Notes under the pieces: model-generated | Database searches by the model: none | Told to the model about the DNA's origin: nothing | What the model saw: the letters and a program-made list of their open reading frames with translations, nothing else | Origin: Acidobacteriota bacterium | GTDB lineage: Bacteria; Acidobacteriota; Vicinamibacteria; Vicinamibacterales; CAVVIG01 | Assembly (NCBI GenBank): GCA_003222395.1 | Contig: QHWB01000031.1 | Span: 64,501-128,500, forward strand | DNA length: 64,000 nt | Reading direction: 5' to 3' | In this document: positions 36,601 through 42,499 of the stretch, piece by piece | Layout: the number at the start of each line of letters is the position of its first letter | How positions within the stretch are numbered: the stretch's first letter is position 1 | Made by a program: the position numbers and the translations under genes

Positions 36601-36796
36601 CGTCGGTCTTCAGCTCCCACACGGCGCCGGTCGCGACGTTGATGACGACGACGTCCGCGTTGGCGAGCGCGGCGCCGGTGGGGTCGACGACGACGCCCTG
36701 CAGGCTGGCGCCGACGGTTTGCGCGTGACCGATCAGCGCGACGAGGGAGAACGCGAGGGTGGCGACGGCGACGCGAACGACCGCGCGTGAAACCAT
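33668..36796 (-). CDS. TonB-dependent receptor, Oar-like with carboxypeptidase regulatory domain
   Basis: Outer-membrane receptor of the large acidobacterial Oar type, 1042 aa. Signal peptide (VAVATLAFSLVALIGHAQ), N-terminal CarboxypepD_reg beta-sandwich (GVVVDPTGAALANADVVVIN, ATGRYRVPVLQPGEYEIHV), plug domain (IRELPLNGRSFQQLALLQTG, LLDGTDINNVYNKTPGSSAG, SAEFGRSAGGVINAVTRAGT) and a ~750-residue barrel ending in a short aromatic-terminated strand (QLGMKYLW). ATG 36796 has AGGAGA seven bases upstream; a start at 36826 would overlap the aminotransferase stop. It follows that gene by 30 bp. Ligand unknown. Confidence 0.92.
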   Translation of the reverse strand: MVSRAVVRVAVATLAFSLVALIGHAQTVGASLQGVVVDPTGAALANADVVVINVATGAVWELKTDATGRYRVPVLQPGEYEIHVTQTGFQTVARRGIQLAVGQDAVIDVRMEIGTIAEELTVTGAAPTINTTSGALSGLVGDKEIRELPLNGRSFQQLALLQTGVTPALAAGSDVVGGRTPKISINGARPEQNSFLLDGTDINNVYNKTPGSSAGVLLGVEAVLEFQVLTNAYSAEFGRSAGGVINAVTRAGTNAIRGSGFEFYRNSALDAKNFFDPVDKPIPDFYRHQFGGVLGGPIARDHTFYFGAFESLIERLGVTGVTAVPDDNARQGVLPGRTVTLHPAVPSYLDTLFPRANGRSLGGGAAEYLFSNTQPTNEYFAQMRIDHRFNGGDTLFARYTFDDGKVDRVPPNKPPVSITKEHSRNQYLTVEHQHLFSPAVLNTFKGGINRSVSLADNVRTIDIPPSLAWLPGEKFGYFTITGVVTEMGGDFRLPRNDYLTNWQLGDTLFWTRGAHAAKFGFQSQLIQFHQNTTSQQGGIVTFPNLAAFLQGQPSNVDFAVPGLIDPIRDYKQWLFGFFAQDDVRMQSNVSLNLGLRYEFITTPTEVNGKISNLRSITDAALTVGEPWHSNPSLKNVAPRLGIAWDPGGKGTTSVRAGFGLFYDEILPKYYFFSGSLNPPFTTRTTIVNPPFPNVMANFDPKAPIRAQLQTVNYDLQTPFITQYNAGIQHALPGDWDVFVGYVGSRGRNLLRLGDANLAPETIVNGVKTYLPQLGRRNPSFGPVFQRVTDARSFYDSMQLSVMKRYSRGLRAQVSYTLAKSIDDSSGINSQDFDNNVQYILDWYDPSYDRGPSAFQARHNLTFNWSWDIPARSSLGGVAGAVLKGWQLNNVTTIQSGQPFTVRLGFNRSGNLNTTSFSMNERPDLKPGFSDNPILGGPDRYWDINAFALPAPNTRGNLGRNTLVGPGLLNADVSLVKSFAARARRSVQLRLEAFNMFNRANFAVPSGRVAFTNAAGDVSPTWGRITSTVTTSRQVQLGMKYLW

Positions 36797-36826
36797 GTCC
36801 GCTCTCCTTTTCCTCTGACCTCTCAC

Positions 36827-38002
36827 TTACCCGAGAATCGCCCGAAGGCCCTTCACGAGACGTCCGATGCCTTCGGCGACCGTGTCCTTGTGCAGCGCGC
36901 CGTACGCCACGCGGAAGTAGCAGCCGTCGCTCATGCCGAACGCGGGACCCGGCGTGACGGCGACCTTGTGCTCGCGGATCAGCCGCTCCACCATCGCGAG
37001 CGGCGCTCGATCGGTGTTCACCTTCAGCAGCACGTAGAACGCGCCGTCGGCCGCCGGCACCTCGGCCAGCGGCGCCAGCGACGACAGTTCGGTCCGCACG
37101 ATGTCGCGGATTTCGGCGAGCTCGCGCACGTACGGCTGGCAATACGCGCGGCCGACGTCGAGCGCGGCAATCGCGGCCACCTGCGAGATGACGGTCGGGC
37201 ACACCAGAACCGTGTCCTGGCTCTTCATCATCGCGTCGGCGAGATGGTCGGGGTACACCATGTAGCCGATGCGCCAGCCGGCGAAGCCGTACGCCTTCGA
37301 CAGCGAGTACATGGCGATCGTGTGCGTTTCGGCGCCGGGAATGGAGCCGGATGAAAAGTGGCGCGCGTCGCCGTACGTGAAGTACTCGTACACCTCGTCG
37401 GCGATGTGATAGAGACCGCGCTCGCGGCACAGCGCGTTCACTTCCCGCAACGACGATTCGCTGAACACGGCGCCACTCGGATTGTTCGGCGAGACCGTGA
37501 CGATGCCGCGCGTGCGCGGCGTGACGGCGCGGCGAATCGCATCCACCCGCAGCTGATAGCGGTCGTCGGTCGGCACGCGGACGGTCCTGCAGCCGGCCAT
37601 CTCGATCGCCATGTCGTGATTGAAATAGAACGGCACCGGCAGGATGATCTCGTCGCCCGGCTCCGTGATCGCGAACACGACGTGCACGAACGCCATGTTC
37701 GCGCCGGCGGTGACCATGACGAGGCGCCCGCGCGACACGTCGATGCCGTTCTCGCGCCGCAGCTTGACCGCCAGGCGCTCGAGGAGCGCCGGCGATCCCG
37801 CGCCGTCCTGATACTCGTGCGTCACCGGATCGCTGAGCGCTTCTCCCGCCGCTTCGATCGCTTCCTTCGGCGGACCGTAATGCACGACGCCCTGTCCGAG
37901 CGAGATCGTGCCGGGCGTCTGCCGGATCATCTCGCCGATGACCGGAATGATCGGCGCCTGGACGCCGTCCATGCGGCTCTTGAGTCTCAGCATTCGGGAC
38001 AT
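36827..38002 (-). CDS. Class I/II PLP-dependent aminotransferase
   Basis: Fold-type I aminotransferase, 391 aa, cytosolic. Key motifs: SLGQGVVHYGPP, the substrate/cofactor loop TAGANMAFVHVVFA, VSPNNPSGAVFSES, ADEVYEYFTYG (Asp binds PLP nitrogen) and the Schiff-base Lys in YSLSKAYGFAGWRIGY, then the C-terminal Arg region YFRVAYG. Similar to aspartate/aromatic aminotransferase-like enzymes; substrate not assignable. ATG 38002; it precedes the TonB-dependent receptor on the same strand. Confidence 0.9.
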   Translation of the reverse strand: MSRMLRLKSRMDGVQAPIIPVIGEMIRQTPGTISLGQGVVHYGPPKEAIEAAGEALSDPVTHEYQDGAGSPALLERLAVKLRRENGIDVSRGRLVMVTAGANMAFVHVVFAITEPGDEIILPVPFYFNHDMAIEMAGCRTVRVPTDDRYQLRVDAIRRAVTPRTRGIVTVSPNNPSGAVFSESSLREVNALCRERGLYHIADEVYEYFTYGDARHFSSGSIPGAETHTIAMYSLSKAYGFAGWRIGYMVYPDHLADAMMKSQDTVLVCPTVISQVAAIAALDVGRAYCQPYVRELAEIRDIVRTELSSLAPLAEVPAADGAFYVLLKVNTDRAPLAMVERLIREHKVAVTPGPAFGMSDGCYFRVAYGALHKDTVAEGIGRLVKGLRAILG

Positions 38003-38012
38003 ATCAACACGG

Positions 38013-38099
38013 CTGGATGGGCAGGAGGGGCTGGATAGGCCGGAGCAGGAGAACGGCCAACCTCCTGCCCTTCCCGCCTCTCCCGCCTGTCCTGCCCGA
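38013..38099. repeat. Inverted-arm GGCAGGAGG/CCTCCTGCC repeat
   Basis: Arm 38013-38052 (GGATGGGCAGGAGGGG and similar) and arm 38061-38099 (CCTCCTGCCCTTCCC and similar) are imperfectly complementary across a short AACGGCCAA loop. It lies in the divergent gap between the aminotransferase and asparaginase genes. Same family as 8236-8346 and 47704-47854. Confidence 0.6.
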
Positions 38100-38148
38100 C
38101 AGGTCGCAAAAATGCGGCGATTATTATAGTGGCAACGCTGGAGGGTTC

Positions 38149-38244
38149 ATGGTTCGTCGCTCGTTGCTCTCGGCTCTCGTTCCCGCGATCGCATGGGCTG
38201 CGTTGCCGACCGCCGCCGGATCGCTTCGAACGGCCGAGCCGTGA
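38149..38244 (+). CDS. Signal-peptide-like leader ORF, 31 aa
   Basis: ATG 38149 has a good ribosome-binding site (GGAGGG five bases upstream) and encodes MVRRSLLSALVPAIAWAAL, then PTAAGSLRTAEP. Its TGA overlaps the GTG of the asparaginase gene (GTGA). It may be a translational-coupling leader or the remnant of a signal peptide separated from the enzyme by a frameshift. No family recognised. Confidence 0.35.
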   Translation: MVRRSLLSALVPAIAWAALPTAAGSLRTAEP

Positions 38245-38732
38245 TCCGCATCTTCGTCACCGGCGGAACCTTCGACAAGCAGTACAAGGAGCTGACCGGA
38301 GCGCTGGCGTTCGGCAGGACGCACCTGCCCGAGATGCTGCGGCTCGGGCGCAGCCGCGTCGACGTCGCCATCGAGACGCTGATGATGATCGACAGCCTCG
38401 ACATGACCGCCGCCGACCGCGCGCGCATCGTCGATCGCTGCCGCGGCGCCAGAGAGACTCACATCCTCATTACTCACGGCACCGACACGATGGTCGAGAC
38501 CGCACACGCGCTCGCGACCTGCACACCGCTGCTGACCGAGAAAACGATCGTCCTCACCGGCGCGATGGTCCCATACGCGTTCGGGAGCTCCGACGGACTG
38601 TTCAATCTCGGCAGCGCGCTCTCGTTCGTTCAGGTGCTTCCGCCCGGCGTGTACGTCGCGATGAACGGCCGCTACTTCCCGTGGGACCGTGTGAGCAAGA
38701 ATAAGGATACGGGAGTGTTCGAATCGCCATGA
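38241..38732 (+). CDS. Short asparaginase-domain protein
   Basis: 163-aa protein covering only the N-terminal domain of L-asparaginase; full enzymes are about 330 aa. The first catalytic Thr motif (FVTGGTFDKQYKEL) and the second (ITHGTDTMVETA) are present, followed by KTIVLTGAMVPYAFGSSDG. Short, stand-alone asparaginase-domain proteins are known, so truncation is not certain. GTG 38241 was chosen because homology starts there; it overlaps the leader ORF stop. The M20 peptidase ATG overlaps its stop (ATGA). Confidence 0.8.
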   Translation: MIRIFVTGGTFDKQYKELTGALAFGRTHLPEMLRLGRSRVDVAIETLMMIDSLDMTAADRARIVDRCRGARETHILITHGTDTMVETAHALATCTPLLTEKTIVLTGAMVPYAFGSSDGLFNLGSALSFVQVLPPGVYVAMNGRYFPWDRVSKNKDTGVFESP

Positions 38733-40312
38733 AACGCATGATTCCGTTTGTTCTATCGGTGCTGTCCTCCGTCTCCTTCGCGTCCGCTCAGAAGAGCAAT
38801 GAAGCCACCACCCTGCTGCAGCAGTACGTCGCGATCGATACGTCGAATCCTCCCGGCGACACGCGGAAAACGGCCGACTTTCTCACGGCGATCTTTCGAC
38901 GCGAGGGGATTCCGGTCACCAGGTACGAATCGGCTGCGGGCAAGTCGATCGTGTACGCGCGCCTGAAGGCGACCGTGTCGCCGCCGGCGGGAAAGGCGAT
39001 CGTCCTCCTTCACCACATGGACGTCGTGCCGGCGGATCGCGGTCGGTGGAGAACGGATCCGTTCGCGCCGACGATAAAGAAGACGGACCGGGGGGTAGGG
39101 ACCCCCGGAGTGAGCGTCCGGGGGGCAGGGGCCCCCGGAGTGAGCGTCCGGGGGTTAGGGGCCCCCGGAATGAGCGATGACCTGTGGGCGCGCGGCGCTT
39201 TCGACATGAAGGGACAAGGCGTGGCGCACATCCTCGCCTTCCTCGAATTGAAGCGTCAGGGCGTTCCGCTGGCGCGCGACGTCATCCTGCTCGCCGAGCC
39301 GGACGAAGAGGTCGGCGGCGCGATGGGCGCGCGCTGGATGATCGCGAATCATTACGCGGAGCTCGATCCCGAGTACGTGATCGACGAAGGCGGCGTCGGC
39401 AGCCCCGATCTGTTCGCGCCCGGCAAGCTCGTGTACGGAATTTCCGTCGCTGAAAAGAAAATCGTCTGGCTGAAGGTGCGCGCGGAAGGGATCGCCGGCC
39501 ACGGCAGCCAGCCGAACGATCAGAATCCGAACGATCGCCTCGTGAAGGCGCTCGCGAGGTTGCTGGAGGATCGCTCGCCTGAAAGGCTCGCGCTACGACC
39601 GAACCAGACACCTGCGCGACGACCGAACCAGACACCTGCGCGACGACCGAACCAGACACCTGCGCTACGACCGAACCAGATACCTGCGCTACAACCGAAC
39701 CAGATACCTGCGCTACGACCGAACCAGACACCTGTAGCGCGAGGCTTTCAGCCGAGCGGCCCGTCCATCGTCGACGTCATGCGGGCGAACATCGGCACCT
39801 TCGCGCAGAACAAGTTCACCAACGCCATTCAGCGATCGACGATCGCGCTCACCTGGTTCCGATCCGGCGTCGGCGAACCGCCGAAGATCAACGTCATCCC
39901 CTCGGTCGCCGAAGCGGGCCTCGACTGCCGTGTGCTGCCGGGCACGACCAAAGATCAATGGATGGAGGAGGTGCGCCGCCGGCTCGGCGACCCGTCGCTG
40001 AAGCTCGAACTGATCAACGAGTCCGACGACCCGATCGTGACTCCTCACGACACGCCGCTCTACCGCAACCTCGAAGCCGCCATCAAGAGCCGTCACCGCG
40101 ACGCCCTCGTCTCGCCGATCCTCATCCCGTACGGCACCGACTCGAACGCGTTCCGCCCGAAAGGCGTGAAGAGCTATGGCATCTTCCCGGCCATCGTCTC
40201 CGCGGAAGCCGTCGCGTCGATGCACGGCGACGCCGAGCGGGTTCCACTGGACGCGGTCACCGAAGCCGCGCAGGTGTTGTTCGAGGCGTTGAGGGAGACG
40301 TTGAAGAAGTAA
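38729..40312 (+). CDS. M20 family metallopeptidase with two in-frame repeat insertions, exported
   Basis: Predicted zinc carboxypeptidase or aminoacylase, 527 aa with a signal peptide (MIPFVLSVLSSVSFASAQ). Metal and catalytic residues: HHMDVVPADRG (His, Asp), ARGAFDMKG (Asp), LAEPDEEVGG (Glu-Glu), YVIDEGGVG and the late His in ASMHGDAERV. Residues ~120-150 (RGAGAPGVSV repeats) are three 30-bp hairpin repeats placed just before DDLWARGAFDMKG. Residues ~281-344 are six 8-residue RPNQTPAR-type repeats bounded by REP-like ends, in the dimerisation/lid domain. Without the inserts the protein would be about 430 aa, closer to family length. Coupled to the asparaginase gene. Confidence 0.9.
   Translation: MKRMIPFVLSVLSSVSFASAQKSNEATTLLQQYVAIDTSNPPGDTRKTADFLTAIFRREGIPVTRYESAAGKSIVYARLKATVSPPAGKAIVLLHHMDVVPADRGRWRTDPFAPTIKKTDRGVGTPGVSVRGAGAPGVSVRGLGAPGMSDDLWARGAFDMKGQGVAHILAFLELKRQGVPLARDVILLAEPDEEVGGAMGARWMIANHYAELDPEYVIDEGGVGSPDLFAPGKLVYGISVAEKKIVWLKVRAEGIAGHGSQPNDQNPNDRLVKALARLLEDRSPERLALRPNQTPARRPNQTPARRPNQTPALRPNQIPALQPNQIPALRPNQTPVARGFQPSGPSIVDVMRANIGTFAQNKFTNAIQRSTIALTWFRSGVGEPPKINVIPSVAEAGLDCRVLPGTTKDQWMEEVRRRLGDPSLKLELINESDDPIVTPHDTPLYRNLEAAIKSRHRDALVSPILIPYGTDSNAFRPKGVKSYGIFPAIVSAEAVASMHGDAERVPLDAVTEAAQVLFEALRETLKK
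39088..39177 (+). repeat. Three 30-bp hairpin repeats inside the M20 peptidase gene
   Basis: Units at 39088, 39118 and 39148 follow CCGGGGGG-T/C-AGGG-CCCCCGGAGTGAGCGT, each with a CCGGGGG/CCCCCGG stem, and encode RGVGTPGVSV, RGAGAPGVSV and RGLGAPGMSD. They are homologous to the parE pair at 31066-31125. Confidence 0.88.
39572..39758. repeat. Composite REP-bounded tandem array in the M20 peptidase gene
   Basis: The left end 39572-39596 is identical to the left end at 29874. The right end 39734-39758 differs from its inverse at two positions that keep the inner stem paired (GCCT/AGGC to GGCT/AGCC). Between them are six 24-bp units (GACCGAACCAGACACCTGCG and variants), eight residues each, fully in frame. 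Confidence 0.9.
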
Positions 40313-40342
40313 GCTGTCGAATCAAACGTGACAATCGACCGA

Positions 40343-42499
40343 ATGAAAGCCGGTGCGGCTCTGCTGACGATCGCCGCAGCGGTCGCTGCGGCATGCGGCA
40401 GATCCGCTGTCGAGCGCGCGGCGCCGCACCCCAATGTCCTGCTCGTGACGATCGATACGTTCCGCGCCGATCGCCTCGGCGCCGGCGTCACGCCGGCGCT
40501 CGATCGTCTCGCGGGCTCGGGCGTCCGGTTCACGAACGCGCGTACTGCGGTGCCGCTCACGCTGCCGTCGCATACGACGATCCTCACCGGTCTGCTCCCG
40601 ACGGCTCACGGTGTTCGCGAGAACGGTCTCGATGCGCTGAGCGCCGCGCATCCGACGCTCGCGCGACTATTGAAAGCAGCGCGATACCGCACCGCTGCAT
40701 TCGTCGGCGCGTTCGTGCTCGATCGCCGCTACGGCCTCGCCGAGGGCTTCGATACCTACGACGATCGCATCCCGCGCGATCCGCGGGCGACCGAGCGTCT
40801 CGAAGCGGAACGGCCCGCATCCGCCGTGATCGACGCCGCCCTCGCCTGGCTCGAGCAATCCCCGGCAACCAGCAACCAGCAACGAGCTCCGTTCTTCATA
40901 TGGATCCATCTCTACGATCCGCACGCCCCCTACAACCCGCCGGCCGAATTCCGCGCACGTGCGAAGAGCGCGTACGACGGCGAAATCGCGTACGCCGATT
41001 CGCAGATCTCGCGCGTGTTCACCTGGCTGAACGATCGCGGTCTGACAAACGAGACGATGATCGTCGTCGCCGGCGATCACGGCGAAGGACTCGGCGACCA
41101 CGGCGAGCGGACGCACGGCATGCTGCTCTACGACTCGACGCTGCGTGTGCCGCTGGTCATCTCTTTACCGGCCGGATTGACCGGCCGCCCCGGATTGACC
41201 GGCCGCCCCGGATTGACCGGCCGGCCCGGATTGACCGGCCGGCCCGGATTGACCGGCCGCGGTGGTTTCGCCGCCGGAACGCGCGACGAGGTGGTCAGCC
41301 TCGTCGACATCGCGCCGACGATTCTTCGAGCGGCCGCGGTCGACGTGCCGGGCGAGATGAAGGGACGGAATCTTCTCGCGCCGGGAACCAGCGTGGCTGA
41401 CATCTACGCGGAAACGGAGTATCCGCGCGTGGCAGGATGGAGCCCGCTGCGGGGGCTCACTGATGGCCGTTGGATGGCCATCCGCTCTTCAGGGGCAACG
41501 GAGCTGTACGACCTTCGCAACGATCCACACGAAGAGCACGACGCCGCACCGGCGCAAACCGCGACAGCCGCCGCAATGGCGGCGCGCATCGACGCGATTC
41601 ATGCGAGCGGCAAAGCCTCGAAGCCGACCGCTGCGCCTGATACCCAGGAGAGGTTGCGAGCGCTCGGCTACGTTGCGAGCTCCCTGCAGCCTGCGGTCGG
41701 CTCGAATGCGACGAATCCGGCACGCACAATCGAACGGTGGAACCAGTTCGAGGAGGCGCTTTCGCTGTTGGAGGATCGTCCTGCCGCAGCTGTGCCGATC
41801 CTGTCCAGGCTCGCCTCCGAGAACCGCGACGGTCCTGTGTTTCAGACGACCTATGCGCGTGCCTTGAAAGATACCGGGCAGATCAAAGCGGCGCTGGCCG
41901 CCTACCGGGATGCCGCGCGCCGATGGCCGACCGATGCCACGCTGCTCCACGACCTTGCCGTGACGGCGCGCGAAGCTGGCGATCTTGACGAAGCACGCCG
42001 GGCAGACGAGGCGGCCATCGCCATTGCGCCGGCGAGCCCGATCGCGCACAACGGCGCCGGCCTCGTCGCGATCGATCAACACCGGCCCGCCGACGCGGTG
42101 CGCGAGTTCGAACGCGCCACTGCGCTCGATCCAACCAATTCGAGCTACTGGACGAACCTCGGCAACGCGAGACGCGAGGTCCGCGACGTCGCGGCCGCAG
42201 AGCAGGCGTACAGGCGCGCGCTCGACCTGGACGCGCGCGGCAGCGATGCGGCCAATGGTCTCGGCGTCCTGCTCGTCGAGTCGCGGCGGCCCGCCGAAGC
42301 GGTCCCGTGGCTGGAGCGCGCCGTCGCTGCGGCGCCCGATTTCGTCGAGGCTCGGCTCAACCTCGGCATCGCCCTCCAGCAGTCGGGACAAATCGATCGT
42401 GCCGCGTCGGTGTATCGAGACGTGTTGCACGCGCCCGTACGGTTCGCTCGCGAACGTCGGGCCGCCGCGGCGCTGCTCGCGTCGCTCGGAGCACGCTAG
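40343..42499 (+). CDS. Sulfatase-like (alkaline phosphatase superfamily) lipoprotein with TPRs
   Basis: Predicted envelope lipoprotein of 718 aa: signal and lipobox AAVAAACG, then a sulfatase/phosphodiesterase domain (LLVTIDTFRADRLG, AGDHGEGLGDHGERTHG metal sites, LWIHLYDPHAPY-type block). At the position of the formylglycine Cys/Ser it reads PLTLPSHTTILTG, with Thr, so it is not an FGly sulfatase; a phosphodiester or phosphonate substrate fits better. A 30-residue GLTGRP repeat (41174-41263) lies before the SLVDIAPT region. Residues ~480-715 are TPRs (AEQAYRRALDLDARGSDAAN). ATG 40343 is preferred; an in-frame GTG occurs at 40328. Confidence 0.85.
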   Translation: MKAGAALLTIAAAVAAACGRSAVERAAPHPNVLLVTIDTFRADRLGAGVTPALDRLAGSGVRFTNARTAVPLTLPSHTTILTGLLPTAHGVRENGLDALSAAHPTLARLLKAARYRTAAFVGAFVLDRRYGLAEGFDTYDDRIPRDPRATERLEAERPASAVIDAALAWLEQSPATSNQQRAPFFIWIHLYDPHAPYNPPAEFRARAKSAYDGEIAYADSQISRVFTWLNDRGLTNETMIVVAGDHGEGLGDHGERTHGMLLYDSTLRVPLVISLPAGLTGRPGLTGRPGLTGRPGLTGRPGLTGRGGFAAGTRDEVVSLVDIAPTILRAAAVDVPGEMKGRNLLAPGTSVADIYAETEYPRVAGWSPLRGLTDGRWMAIRSSGATELYDLRNDPHEEHDAAPAQTATAAAMAARIDAIHASGKASKPTAAPDTQERLRALGYVASSLQPAVGSNATNPARTIERWNQFEEALSLLEDRPAAAVPILSRLASENRDGPVFQTTYARALKDTGQIKAALAAYRDAARRWPTDATLLHDLAVTAREAGDLDEARRADEAAIAIAPASPIAHNGAGLVAIDQHRPADAVREFERATALDPTNSSYWTNLGNARREVRDVAAAEQAYRRALDLDARGSDAANGLGVLLVESRRPAEAVPWLERAVAAAPDFVEARLNLGIALQQSGQIDRAASVYRDVLHAPVRFARERRAAAALLASLGAR
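41174..41263 (+). repeat. Five 18-bp tandem repeats in the first sulfatase gene
   Basis: Five near-identical copies of GGATTGACCGGCCGCCCC (last bases vary), giving a collagen-like GLTGRP x5. The core TGACCGGCC can form a short hairpin with its neighbour. The paralogous sulfatase has no expansion here. Confidence 0.85.

Noticed and set aside
33885-37430. Minus-strand frame of about 1181 codons
   Set aside because: Out-of-frame reading across the TonB-dependent receptor and part of the aminotransferase; both have clear genuine frames.
39572-39758. CRISPR-like regular repeats
   Set aside because: Units are contiguous with no spacers, are coding, and no cas genes are present.
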